NCBI GenBank assembly: GCA_039183535.1
Contig: JBCDBO010000009.1
Location: forward strand, 13,495-77,494
DNA: 64,000 bases
Origin: JBCAXA01 sp039183535
GTDB taxonomy: Bacteria > Pseudomonadota > Gammaproteobacteria > Steroidobacterales > Woeseiaceae
Reading direction: 5' to 3'
Part shown: positions 8,668-17,335 of the stretch, piece by piece
Numbering within the stretch: position 1 is the stretch's first letter
Layout of the letters: every line of letters starts with the position of its first letter
Program-made: the position numbers and the translations under genes
The notes under the pieces: generated by a model
What the model was told of the DNA's origin: nothing
Database searches by the model: none
What the model saw: only the letters and a program-made list of their open reading frames with translations

Positions 8668-10326
8668 TTGTGGCGAATCAGTCTGCTCATACTGTTACTG
8701 TCGGCTTGCTCGCACGACTCGGGGCAACGCGGCGAGGACACAGATCTCGCTAAACGCCCGAATATCCTGCTGATCGTTGCTGATGATCTCGGCTATTCCG
8801 ATATCGGTGCGTTCGGTAGTGAGATCGCCACGCCGAACCTCGATAACCTAGCCGCTCAAGGTCTTGTTCTAACCAACTTCTACACCGGTCCAACCTGCTC
8901 GGTAAGCCGTGCCATGTTGTTGAGTGGTGCCGACAACCACATTGCCGGTCTCGGCAATATGGCGGAGACGGTGTCCGATAACCAACTCGGTAAACCAGGG
9001 TACGAAGGCCACCTTAACGATCGAGTCGCAACGATTGCTGAAACGCTAAAGGCGCTTGGCTATCGAACCTACATGGCTGGCAAATGGCATTTAGGGATGG
9101 CGCCGGAACAGTCGCCGTTTCAACGCGGTTTCGATCAGACATTCGCACTTTTGTACGGCGGCGCGAGTCACTTTGCCGATATGGCTGGGCCCGATACGCA
9201 TCGTAATCCGGCTATCTACCGAGAGAACGGACGGTTAGTGTCTGAGCTGCCCGCCGAGTTTTTTTCAACATCTTTCTATACTGACCGAATCATCGAGCAA
9301 ATCGATAGCGAAGCAGACAGTACTGCACCGTTTTTCGCCTATTTGTCGTACACCGCGCCGCATTGGCCACTGCAGGCGCCCGACGACTACATCGATAAAT
9401 ACGCGGGCCGTTACGCGGTTGGTTACGACACCGTTCGTGAACAGCGCTTCGCCAAACAACAAACGCTCAAACTTCTGCCAGCCGATCTCGGTGTATCGGA
9501 GCGACCCGCTGACATTCCAGCATGGGCGGAACTAACTGTTGAGAAGCGCGCCTCTCACGCTCGAAACATGGAAATTTACGCGGCGATGGTCGATCACATG
9601 GACATGAGTATCGGCCGGGTTCTTGATTACCTGCGTGCTCGAGGTTCGCTCGACAATACGTTGATCGTCTTTATGTCAGATAACGGTGCGGACCAATGGA
9701 GTCTGCGCAACGCACCACCAGCGGTCGGTGAATTCGCAGCGACCTTCGACAACTCGCCATCGAATCTCGGCCGTGAAGGATCGTTCGTGTTCTACGGCCC
9801 CGAATGGGCGCACGTTAGCAACACGCCGTTCACACGCTACAAAGGCACGACGTACCAGGGTGGTATCCGCTCGCCAGCCATCGTTTATTGGCCCGAGCGT
9901 ATTCAAACAGGCCAGATGAATGATGCGCTGGCGTTTATTACCGATTGGTATCCCACCTTTGTTGAGGTTGCTGGCGGCGATGCGGCCACAACCGGTGGTA
10001 AGAGCCTTGCCGCCGTACTCGACGGCTCTGCCCAAGCGGTTCGCGAGCCCGCCGACTACATTGGCATCGAGGTGTGGGGAAAACGCAGCATCGTCGGTCA
10101 GCGCTACAAGATGGTTAGCTCGCCGGTACGGCCGCACGGCCAAGCCGACTGGGAGTTGTACGATCTTAGCGTCGATCCATCGGAAACCACGGACCTCGCG
10201 ACCACAGAGCCGGACCGGCTGCAAGACATGCAGGATGCATGGAACACGTACGCTGCCACCAGCAACGTCATCTTGCCAGAAGGCCCGTTCAAGATTCGGC
10301 CGGTTGGCGATAAACCCACCGAGTAG
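8668..10326 (+). CDS. lipoprotein arylsulfatase (type I sulfatase) with atypical CSVSR active-site motif
   Basis: A sulfatase of 552 residues from the TTG at 8668, which has GGGGGA eight bases upstream and gives a compact lipoprotein signal (WRISLLILLLSAC). An ATG at 8605 lies inside the preceding hairpin and is a less likely start. Metal-binding NILLIVADDLGYSD, AGKWHLG, and SDNGA are all present. The residue normally converted to formylglycine is Cys77 in CSVSRAMLLSG: the usual Pro of C-x-P-x-R is Val. Type I sulfatases hydrolyse sulfate esters; the lipid anchor places it in the periplasm or at the outer membrane. The next gene is a related sulfatase. Confidence 0.87.
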   Translation: MWRISLLILLLSACSHDSGQRGEDTDLAKRPNILLIVADDLGYSDIGAFGSEIATPNLDNLAAQGLVLTNFYTGPTCSVSRAMLLSGADNHIAGLGNMAETVSDNQLGKPGYEGHLNDRVATIAETLKALGYRTYMAGKWHLGMAPEQSPFQRGFDQTFALLYGGASHFADMAGPDTHRNPAIYRENGRLVSELPAEFFSTSFYTDRIIEQIDSEADSTAPFFAYLSYTAPHWPLQAPDDYIDKYAGRYAVGYDTVREQRFAKQQTLKLLPADLGVSERPADIPAWAELTVEKRASHARNMEIYAAMVDHMDMSIGRVLDYLRARGSLDNTLIVFMSDNGADQWSLRNAPPAVGEFAATFDNSPSNLGREGSFVFYGPEWAHVSNTPFTRYKGTTYQGGIRSPAIVYWPERIQTGQMNDALAFITDWYPTFVEVAGGDAATTGGKSLAAVLDGSAQAVREPADYIGIEVWGKRSIVGQRYKMVSSPVRPHGQADWELYDLSVDPSETTDLATTEPDRLQDMQDAWNTYAATSNVILPEGPFKIRPVGDKPTE

Positions 10327-10338
10327 CCGGCTCCCACT

Positions 10339-12018
10339 GTGGTGATTCGCACCTTAGTTATGGCCGCTCTGCTAGTCGGGTGCACAGCAAACTCGGGTAT
10401 CGGAGTCGCACCAACAACGACGGGTTCTCAGCCGGACAACCGTCCGAACATCGTATTAATCGTCGCCGATGATCTGGGTTATTCAGACTTAGGTGCGTAC
10501 GGCAGCGAAATCGATACCCCGGCTCTCGATGGTCTTGCTCGTACAGGTGTTCGGTACTCCCAGTTTTACGCCCACGCGAACTGCTCACCAGCGCGGGCCA
10601 TGCTGTTCTCAGGTATGGATAGCCACGTCGCGGGGTTGGGCGCGATGGGCGGCTACGCTGGACCCAACCAGATTGGCGAGCCGGGTTATGAGGGCCACCT
10701 CAACGAGCGAACGGTATCGGTGGCCGAGTTACTCCAAGCCGCGGGCTACCAGACCTTTATGGCGGGCAAATGGCACCTTGGCGATACCGCCATATCATTG
10801 CCATCGGCCAAAGGGTTTGATCGATACTTTATTCAAGTCAAAGGGAGCCCACCAGCCGGCCATTTCAATCTTAATGGTGCCTCCCCGGCAGCGAGGGGCG
10901 CCTATATTGAGGACGGTGTCGATCGAACCGGTATGCCTGTTGCTACCGATTTTTATTCGAGCAATTTCTACACCGACACATTGATTGGCTACTTAGAAAA
11001 CGCGCGAACATCGGACAAACCGTTCTTTGCTTATCTCGCTTTTTCGGCGCCTCACATACCCGTTCAAGCACCAGATGCGTACATTGACGCATACAAAGGC
11101 CGCTATGACGACGGTTATGACGTACTGCGCCAGCAACGACTCAGCGCGTTACAGCGAATCGGCATGGTGCGAGCGGATGTACCGGCAACGCGTCGCGCGC
11201 CGACAGCGAAACCGTGGCTACAGCTATCTGATCAAGAGCGGCGTGTTCAAGCGCGGATGATGGAAGTGTATGCCGGCGCGGTCGATAACCTCGACGATAA
11301 CGTCGGCCGACTCGTTACGTACTTACACGAATCGGGCGAGTTTGATAACACCGTGTTCGTGATCTTATCTGACAATGGCGCGGCGGGGTTTTCCGGCTGG
11401 CAGAGTCAGCGTTTACTCGATCGATACAACGAAGCGGATAACACGCTCAATAACCTCGGGCGCGACGGATCACGAATGTTCTACGGCCCGGGCTGGGCAT
11501 CGGCGAGCAGCGCCCCGTTCTACCTCTTTAAACGACACATGGCAGAGGGCGGTATCCGCGTTCCGCTCATCATTAGTGGTCCACCCGTCGCGAGACCAGG
11601 CAGTATCAGTCACGCTTTATTAACCGTTCGAGACATCGCGCCAACGTTACTTGAACTTGTAAACGTCCGATACCCGACCGAGACGTACGAAGGTCGAGCT
11701 GTGCTGGCGCAATCGGGTCGTTCATTTCTATCACATCTTCGCGGGCAACAAGATTCCGTTCACAGCGCAACAGAAGTATTTGGTTGGGAACTGTTCAAGC
11801 GTCGGGCCGTGCGGAAAGGCCGCTGGAAGGCACTGCTGTTAGAGAAGCCGTTCGGAACCGGGGCGTGGCAATTGTTTGATTTAGCGACCGATCCCGGAGA
11901 GGTCACCGACCTCGCCTATGTCGCACCCGAAGAGTTGGCCGAGATGCTGACAGCATGGGATCAGTACGCCGCTGACAACAACGTAATTATTAGCAACGGA
12001 CCGTTGGTATTCCCCTAG
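10339..12018 (+). CDS. lipoprotein arylsulfatase (type I sulfatase) with canonical CSPAR motif
   Basis: A 559-residue sulfatase close in architecture to its upstream neighbour, so the two look like an old tandem duplication. The N-terminal signal IRTLVMAALLVGC has a lipobox. The nucleophile motif is canonical: CSPARAMLFSG at about Cys82, which formylglycine-generating enzyme would oxidise. VADDLGYSDLG and MAGKWHLGD complete the metal site and substrate pocket. The start is GTG at 10339 or 10342, 12 bases after the previous stop, so the genes are likely co-translated. No sulfatase-maturing enzyme is seen in the window. Confidence 0.9.
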   Translation: MVIRTLVMAALLVGCTANSGIGVAPTTTGSQPDNRPNIVLIVADDLGYSDLGAYGSEIDTPALDGLARTGVRYSQFYAHANCSPARAMLFSGMDSHVAGLGAMGGYAGPNQIGEPGYEGHLNERTVSVAELLQAAGYQTFMAGKWHLGDTAISLPSAKGFDRYFIQVKGSPPAGHFNLNGASPAARGAYIEDGVDRTGMPVATDFYSSNFYTDTLIGYLENARTSDKPFFAYLAFSAPHIPVQAPDAYIDAYKGRYDDGYDVLRQQRLSALQRIGMVRADVPATRRAPTAKPWLQLSDQERRVQARMMEVYAGAVDNLDDNVGRLVTYLHESGEFDNTVFVILSDNGAAGFSGWQSQRLLDRYNEADNTLNNLGRDGSRMFYGPGWASASSAPFYLFKRHMAEGGIRVPLIISGPPVARPGSISHALLTVRDIAPTLLELVNVRYPTETYEGRAVLAQSGRSFLSHLRGQQDSVHSATEVFGWELFKRRAVRKGRWKALLLEKPFGTGAWQLFDLATDPGEVTDLAYVAPEELAEMLTAWDQYAADNNVIISNGPLVFP

Positions 12019-12065
12019 GGGACGACGGGTTGCGTGCCGTTTAGGGACGCGCAAGGAGATCGACA

Positions 12066-13457
12066 ATGGAAACGTTAACTATCCGATGTTTGAGCTACAT
12101 ATTGCTGCTGACAGCGGTTACTGCAACCGCGGATACGCAAGTTGAGCCGGACGTTGCGTTAGAGATGCTAAATAATCAGGCCAAGCAATTTCAGAGACGC
12201 ATTGTTCGCGTCACTAATAATGTCTATACGGCTGTCGGCTTTCATGGTGCGAACACATCAATGATCATCGGCGACGACGGTGTCATCATTGTCGATACGT
12301 TAATGGGTCCGACCAGTGCTGCCACCGCACTAAAGGCACTACGCGCATTTAGCGACAAGCCAGTCAAAGCCGTTATCTACACACACAGTCATGGCGACCA
12401 TACCGGCGGTACCCGAGCATTCACCGGCGATAAAGACATCGCGGTATACGCGCTAGCAGGCTTTGGAACCGAACATGGCACGGACCCTGCCCTCAATCCG
12501 ATCATGATGCGGCGCGGTGCGCGCCAGTTTGGTCGTCGACTGCTCCCGGCGCAGATGACCAATCGGGGACTCGCGCCGGCCAACACTTACGACCGCGATC
12601 GCGGCACTGGCTTCGTTGAACCAACGGTGCTCATTAATGATGACGTATTTAAAAAGGGTATTGCTGGGGTTCGGTTTGAAATCTACCGAGGACCCGGCGA
12701 GACTGATGATGCGTTGTTTGTTTGGTTACCGGACGAAAGGGTCCTGTTTACCGGCGATAACTTTTACTCGGCGTTTCCGAATTTGTACGCGATCCGCGGT
12801 ACCGGGTATCGGAACGTTCTGAACTGGTCAGACAGCGTTGCCCACATGGCAACATTTGAACCCGATGCCGTCGTCCCCGGTCATACGATGCCTATTCTTG
12901 GCCAGAAAAATGCCACGACGGCGCTGCGCGACTACAGCGAAGCGATACGTAGTGTTTACGACCAAACGGTAGCCGGTATTAACGCGGGCAAAAGCCCGGA
13001 TGTGCTTGCGCACGAAGTCGAACTACCTGAGCACCTCAGGAACAAGCCATATTTAATCGAGTTTTATGGGTCAGTGGCGCATGCGACTCGGGCGATTTAC
13101 GCGGGTCTGCTCGGTTGGTACGACGGTAATCCGACGACACTAAGTCCGTTGCACCCAGAGCAAGAAGCCAAACGAGTCGCGAAATTGGCCGGCGGTGTTG
13201 CTGGACTGAGTGAAGCGATGCAGCGGGCGATGGACGATGAAGACTATCAATGGGTCTTAAAGCTTGCCGACCACCTGCAGTGGCTGGGCGGTGATGCGGA
13301 CCAAGAGCTGGCGCTACTGACGAAGATTCAAGCACTGCGCGAGCTTGCCGCTCGCGAGTACAACGCACCGAATAGAAATTACTATTTAAGCTACGCAAAT
13401 GAGCTCGAATTAAACATAGACCGCAGCGCTACGAAAGAGGATATGCAACAGCAGTAA
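12066..13457 (+). CDS. SdsA-like alkylsulfatase (metallo-beta-lactamase fold)
   Basis: Encodes 463 residues with a signal peptide. The metallo-beta-lactamase Zn motif THSHGDHTGG puts His107, His109, Asp111 and His112 at the metal centre; PGETDDALFVWLPDERVLFTGDN and VVPGHTMP complete the site. LLGWYDGNPTTLSPLHP marks the alkylsulfatase dimerisation domain. The C-terminal SCP2-like substrate domain of SdsA1 (about 650 residues in full) is absent. Family members cleave alkyl sulfates such as SDS to alcohol plus sulfate. The SD AAGGAGA lies just upstream. As the fourth gene of the sulfatase run, it suggests use of organic sulfate esters as carbon or sulfur source. Confidence 0.87.
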   Translation: METLTIRCLSYILLLTAVTATADTQVEPDVALEMLNNQAKQFQRRIVRVTNNVYTAVGFHGANTSMIIGDDGVIIVDTLMGPTSAATALKALRAFSDKPVKAVIYTHSHGDHTGGTRAFTGDKDIAVYALAGFGTEHGTDPALNPIMMRRGARQFGRRLLPAQMTNRGLAPANTYDRDRGTGFVEPTVLINDDVFKKGIAGVRFEIYRGPGETDDALFVWLPDERVLFTGDNFYSAFPNLYAIRGTGYRNVLNWSDSVAHMATFEPDAVVPGHTMPILGQKNATTALRDYSEAIRSVYDQTVAGINAGKSPDVLAHEVELPEHLRNKPYLIEFYGSVAHATRAIYAGLLGWYDGNPTTLSPLHPEQEAKRVAKLAGGVAGLSEAMQRAMDDEDYQWVLKLADHLQWLGGDADQELALLTKIQALRELAAREYNAPNRNYYLSYANELELNIDRSATKEDMQQQ

Positions 13458-13463
13458 CAGCTG

Positions 13464-13478
13464 CGCGCCCTGGGCGCG
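13464..13478 (+). terminator. GC-rich hairpin after the alkylsulfatase gene
   Basis: CGCGCC and GGCGCG pair across a CTG loop seven bases after the alkylsulfatase stop. No T-tract follows, so termination here is only possible. The gap to 13625 holds nothing else I recognise. Confidence 0.3.
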
Positions 13479-13625
13479 TGCCGTTCGTGTTGTACCGCGC
13501 GGTGACCCCAGCTAGGACGAAATCCTGACGGTGGCGCGACAGTCGAGAAGCGTGAACAATACGCAGTATGCTGCCCAGTGCAGCAATCGATAGTGAGCGA
13601 CCCGTAAATTGTTGCCCGCCTACCA

Positions 13626-14204
13626 ATGACCAATGACTCCGTCCAAGCATACGAATCGCATGCCCATGAATTTACCCGTTGCCGCAGTCCGTCGATTGGT
13701 GGCGACGTCGTTGACCGCTGGGCACGCTCGCTAGCACCGGGCGCTGACGTACTGGAACTCGCCTGCGGCAGTGGCGTCCCGGTCACTGCGGCGCTGGTCG
13801 GAGCCGGCGTAACGGTGTCGGCTATCGACGCATCCCCAACCTTAGTCGCTGAGTTCGCCTCGCGCTTCCCCGACGTGCCGGTCCGTTGTCAGCGTGTTCA
13901 AGACGGTGATTGGTATGACCGCTCGTTCGCTGCCGTTATCTGTATCGGACTTATTTTTCTGCTTGAAGAAGCCGACCAACTCGCTTTGATCGAACGCGTT
14001 GCGGCAGTGCTCGAACCGGGTGGACGATTCTTGTTCACAGCGCCGGTAGAACTCGGCACTTGGGACGACATCTTGACCGGCCACCCGTGCCGCTCGCTCG
14101 GTGTCGATCGCTACCGAGCAGCGCTTGAGAGTGCGGGCTTTGAGGTCATCGATACACTTGTCGATTCCGGTGGAAACAATCACTACGACGCGATTCGACC
14201 GTAG
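13626..14204 (+). CDS. class I SAM-dependent methyltransferase
   Basis: Encodes 192 residues of a Rossmann-fold methyltransferase. Motif I is VLELACGSGVPV near residues 41-52, followed by the acidic SAM-ribose residue in VSAIDASP. Motif IV-like AVICIGLIFLL and the post-IV LEPGGRFLF are in order. Substrate not predictable; small members of this family often act on small molecules. Two overlapping start ATG possibilities lie close together (13626 and 13633 region, different frames), and the frame chosen has the full domain. It ends eight bases before the next gene. Confidence 0.82.
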   Translation: MTNDSVQAYESHAHEFTRCRSPSIGGDVVDRWARSLAPGADVLELACGSGVPVTAALVGAGVTVSAIDASPTLVAEFASRFPDVPVRCQRVQDGDWYDRSFAAVICIGLIFLLEEADQLALIERVAAVLEPGGRFLFTAPVELGTWDDILTGHPCRSLGVDRYRAALESAGFEVIDTLVDSGGNNHYDAIRP

Positions 14205-14212
14205 CGACATCG

Positions 14213-14803
14213 ATGACCCGCCCGATCGACAAAGCCCGCGCGTTTATCGCCTCTTTAGGGCACGAGGATCTCTCCGATGCTGAGCTCATCGAGCGCAGCG
14301 CTGAGTTCTTTGAAGAGAACGTACCCGCGCTTGATGCAGAGTTTGCAACGACGTTATTGCAGCAAGCGGCCGATCAAAGTGGTGAGGCCGCGCTCGGCAT
14401 CATTGAGCAATTTGCGGGTCGAGGTTCGGCGGCGGCGCAGTTGGCACTCGGCGCAATGCTGCTAACCGGTATATCGATGAATAAGCGCGAAACCGAGGCG
14501 CTGTTCTGGCTAAAGCGCGCCTTCAACGGCAACAGCCCGAAAGCTGGAATATTGTTAGCGGCAGCGTACTCCGGGAATTCGAGCCTCGCGGTAAATATGG
14601 AGAAAGCGCGTCACTACATGCAAGGCTCGGCTGATCTCGGCGTACCGAAAGCGCAGTATCTGTTTGCCTGCATGTTGCTCGAGGGTGAAGGCGGCCCGGT
14701 CGATGAGCAGACTGCCATTGCCTATATGCTCGCGGCGGGCCGGTCCCAACACGAAGACGCCCTTGAGTTTCTAAGCGACAACAACCTGCTCAGCGAGCTC
14801 TAG
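14213..14803 (+). CDS. Sel1-like repeat protein
   Basis: A 196-residue helical repeat protein with about three Sel1-like (TPR-type) repeats. Typical pieces are AAAQLALGAMLLTG, EALFWLKRAFNGNSPKAGIL, and AQYLFACMLLEGEGGPVDEQ followed by AIAYMLAA. Such repeats mediate protein-protein contacts. It has no signal peptide, so it is likely cytoplasmic. It follows the methyltransferase closely and is probably in the same transcript. Partner unknown. Confidence 0.78.
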   Translation: MTRPIDKARAFIASLGHEDLSDAELIERSAEFFEENVPALDAEFATTLLQQAADQSGEAALGIIEQFAGRGSAAAQLALGAMLLTGISMNKRETEALFWLKRAFNGNSPKAGILLAAAYSGNSSLAVNMEKARHYMQGSADLGVPKAQYLFACMLLEGEGGPVDEQTAIAYMLAAGRSQHEDALEFLSDNNLLSEL

Positions 14804-14854
14804 TAACGCGTTGTACTGTGGTAAAAACACGGGGTCCCGAGGATCGACTCACCC

Positions 14855-15307
14855 ATGACCGACGACGCCGTATCGACCGACATCTTTCCCTTGTCCGATG
14901 AGCATGCTGCGCAACTAACGGCCCAGCGCGATTGGGTTGCGGCGCACTTTGAAGATCCGGCCGCTTACGAGGAGACGGGTAATAAGTTGCAGGTGGTAGC
15001 CACGATTCTTGATAACGGCTGGGTCGAGCCGACGGAGACGGCGAAGCTGCAGGCCTTGGGGGTCGCATTCGGTGACGCATTGGCCGATGCCATGGACCTG
15101 CACTGGGTAAGCCTCGCGGCGAACGGCGTTGAATGCCCGGGTCTTCGTTGGGAGGAAACGCTGTTGCTCGTCCATCCGGTGACGATGATTTCGACGTTGA
15201 TGGAGGACGATGGCCACGTGGACATCGTCAACCTGTTCCGAACCGTCACCGAACATATCCAGCGAATGAAGGGCCGATTCGATCCACCACCCGAGCAAGC
15301 CCGTTGA
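14855..15307 (+). CDS. DUF3806-like protein
   Basis: A 150-residue cytoplasmic protein. The region from about residue 55, with TAKLQALGVAFGDALADAMD and a following WEETLLLVHPVTMIS, has the layout of DUF3806 proteins, which are small and uncharacterised. The stop TGA overlaps the TTG start of the next gene, indicating translational coupling. Function unknown. Confidence 0.6.
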   Translation: MTDDAVSTDIFPLSDEHAAQLTAQRDWVAAHFEDPAAYEETGNKLQVVATILDNGWVEPTETAKLQALGVAFGDALADAMDLHWVSLAANGVECPGLRWEETLLLVHPVTMISTLMEDDGHVDIVNLFRTVTEHIQRMKGRFDPPPEQAR

Positions 15308-15822
15308 GTTCACCGGTTGTCAGCGGGCTCGTTGGCGCGATCGTTGCCGGCGTTTTGATGACCGTCGTCACTAACCGACTAAAGAGCGAGCCGGGCGATG
15401 GCACGCTGCGTTATGGAATGGTCCTTTTTTGGGTGGGGATCGGTTCTGCGGCTATGGCGTTGGCGGCCGTTAGCGCGTTTTTCATTGACGACAATGTCTG
15501 GACCGATCGTGGTGAGTTTATCGCTGTGGTTGGTCTCATCATCGGATTCGGTGGTGGCGCGATTTATTCGCTGACCGAGTACTTTCTTGTGCGCGGTCGC
15601 TACGATGACGAGGGTATTACGCTACGAACACCGTGGAGCGGACGTCAAATCGGTATGTGGCGAGAGCTTAAATCTGCAACACACAACGCCACGATGAGTT
15701 GGTATGTATTGGAATTTAGCTCCGGCACTGTGATTCGGCTGTCGCAGTTCCTACGCGGGCACGGTTCGGTTATTGAGATCGTGAGAAAGCGCGGTTTTCT
15801 GGGCAGCGATAGAACGCTTTGA
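15304..15822 (+). CDS. small membrane protein with a PH-like C-terminal domain
   Basis: Starts at TTG 15304, overlapping the previous stop (TTGA), and encodes 172 residues. Three or so TM segments occupy residues 1-85. The C-terminal half (GRYDDEGITLRTPWSGRQIGMWRELKSA...) looks like a bacterial PH-like domain of the kind found in small membrane proteins. The overlap with the preceding DUF3806-like gene argues for coupled translation. No function assigned. Confidence 0.6.
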   Translation: MSSPVVSGLVGAIVAGVLMTVVTNRLKSEPGDGTLRYGMVLFWVGIGSAAMALAAVSAFFIDDNVWTDRGEFIAVVGLIIGFGGGAIYSLTEYFLVRGRYDDEGITLRTPWSGRQIGMWRELKSATHNATMSWYVLEFSSGTVIRLSQFLRGHGSVIEIVRKRGFLGSDRTL

Positions 15823-15864
15823 CGACTACGCTGCGTCTGTAACACCACGTTAGCAGGAATGATC

Positions 15865-16379
15865 ATGAGCACGCTCCCGACCTACGACGAATCTCTCGTA
15901 ATTCTCCGCGCGCGCGGCGTAATCGGCCATGACGAAGCACCGCTACAACCGATGATGATGGCCCGTTAGGGTTGAGTTTCTACCGTACCGCTTTCGATAA
16001 CGGTACCGATATTAGCGGAGTATCGATTGCACGAACGTTTATGGGTCGGTCTGAGTTCGACAACGTGTCGTTCAGCGGCAGCGACCTGTCCGAGTCCAAC
16101 CTCTGCTGGAACGACTTTATCGACGTGGATTTTTCAGCCACGATTCTTGTCGGCGCCGATCTTCGCGCATCGGACTACGAACAATGCACGTTTGCTGGTG
16201 CAGACCTTTCAGGTGCCGACCTCCGTCACTCGAGCTACGAGGGCTGTACCTTTGAGGGCGCTACGCTCATCGGCGCTTTGCTCGCCGAAGCGCAACGCGA
16301 TGAACTTGAGCTGACGGACGAGCAAAAAGCACAGGTCGTCTGGCAGCCGGATCACGGCCCTGAACCGGCTGGTGGCTAG
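15865..16379 (+). pseudogene. pentapeptide-repeat protein gene split by a frameshift
   Basis: The first 34 codons (15865-15969, SD AGCAGGA) read MSTLPTYDESLVILRARG... and end PMMMAR-TAG. One base-frame away, PLGLSFYRTAFDNGTDISG begins at about 15964 and continues to 16379 with A(D/N)LxxxxF-type pentapeptide repeats, SDLSESNLCWNDFIDVDF and a WQPDHGPEPAGG end. I recall intact homologues in which this N terminus joins directly to the GLSFYRT segment, so one gene appears broken by a small indel at 15960-15971. A TTG at 15972 might allow a shorter product. A base-call error is equally possible. Confidence 0.72.
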
Positions 16380-16389
16380 CGCGCAAAGA

Positions 16390-16420
16390 CCAACCCCGTA
16401 GTCTCTGTCTACGGGGTTGG
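16390..16420. terminator. bidirectional terminator-like hairpin between convergent genes
   Basis: CCAACCCCGTAG at 16390-16401 pairs perfectly with CTACGGGGTTGG at 16409-16420 across a 7-base loop. It lies in the 44-base gap between the pentapeptide gene and the convergent HslV-like gene, the usual place for a shared terminator. The T-content on either side is weak. Confidence 0.7.
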
Positions 16421-16423
16421 CTG

Positions 16424-16990
16424 TTAGTGCTGCAGCGTGAGCTGCTCGACCGTTACCGGGGCTGCTGAGCCAGAATCGAACTCAACACCAGCCAGTACTC
16501 CGGCGGTAGCGATCGCTTCAGCATCGGCGCCGCTGTCGTACATCGCATGCATCGCACCGAGTGCATATCGAGCGCCCGAGCCTATCGACGCAAACCGGCG
16601 GTATTGTTCTACAGATCGGTCGTCGAACATGCCGAACATACCGTTGCCGTTCAGGACAAACAGAGCCATCTGGCTCGTCTCATACGCATCGCCGTCGTTC
16701 GGTCGTAGGAAGTATTCGTCTTTTAGCTTGTTGTGCAGCTTGCGCGAGAACTCAAAGAGGTCGCGTTTGGCGCTAATCGCTGGCAGCCGGAACCCGTTCG
16801 AGAAAACGCTCTGTAGTACATCCATGTGAGCCGACCAACCGACCACACCGATGAATGCATCGTCGACGCGTAGGATTTTCTCGGCGGAGACCACATAGTG
16901 GGCCTGCTGCTTCCGCGGCCCGTACGTCGTCAGCGTATCGGCGGCGATGCAGCCGATGCCGTTCTTTTCAACCATTACGAGTGTAGACAT
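16424..16990 (-). CDS. HslV-like Ntn hydrolase (proteasome-type fold) with Ser at the nucleophile position
   Basis: Encodes 188 residues from the ATG ending at 16990, which has GAGGAG seven bases upstream; longer in-frame starts lack a site. After Met removal the sequence aligns without gaps to the start of HslV: STLVMVEKNG...IAAD, giving Ser1 and Asp17, where HslV has Thr1 and Asp17. A Lys in AEKILRV can match Lys33 after a four-residue insertion. GSGARYALGAM near residue 145 fits the GSGxxxAxAA segment of proteasome-like hydrolases. No HslU ATPase gene is present. The Ntn fold is well supported; proteolytic activity is inference. Confidence 0.78.
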   Translation of the reverse strand: MSTLVMVEKNGIGCIAADTLTTYGPRKQQAHYVVSAEKILRVDDAFIGVVGWSAHMDVLQSVFSNGFRLPAISAKRDLFEFSRKLHNKLKDEYFLRPNDGDAYETSQMALFVLNGNGMFGMFDDRSVEQYRRFASIGSGARYALGAMHAMYDSGADAEAIATAGVLAGVEFDSGSAAPVTVEQLTLQH

Positions 16991-17335
16991 AGCAATACTC
17001 CTCGCACATCGCGTCATGAGGACGCAACTGTGCATCAAGTCTGTGCGCCGAAGGCACAGATCAAAACCAAAAATCTGCTGGGTAGGTAGCTGGAGCTGCT
17101 GGTGTGCTACGAATGAGGCACGACGTTAGCAGCCCACGCTACGCGGGTATCGCAAAGTTGTTTGCTGCGATCTAACATCGTCATCCTCCAGTAGGGCGGC
17201 GCATACTAGGGAGACATGCCGTGTGTGTCAACCATTCTGACGATCGGACGACAACGCGATAGCGCACAGCAACTGGCGCGACCGGTTGTGATCAACCGGT
17301 GTAGGGCTGACCTACGTATCGAAAGGAAAGACGCA
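16991..17335. other. intergenic region with two inverted repeats
   Basis: No convincing gene is seen in this 345-base divergent gap. TCTGTGC/GCACAGA (17040-17060, 7-base loop) lies in the leader of the HslV-like gene. ACCGGTTG/CAACCGGT (17281-17300, TGAT spacer) lies 36 bases upstream of the next gene's ATG and has operator geometry. Roles are inferred. Confidence 0.4.

Noticed and set aside
9676..10224. 182-residue minus-strand ORF within the first sulfatase
   Set aside because: Antisense to a strong coding region, with no recognised domain.
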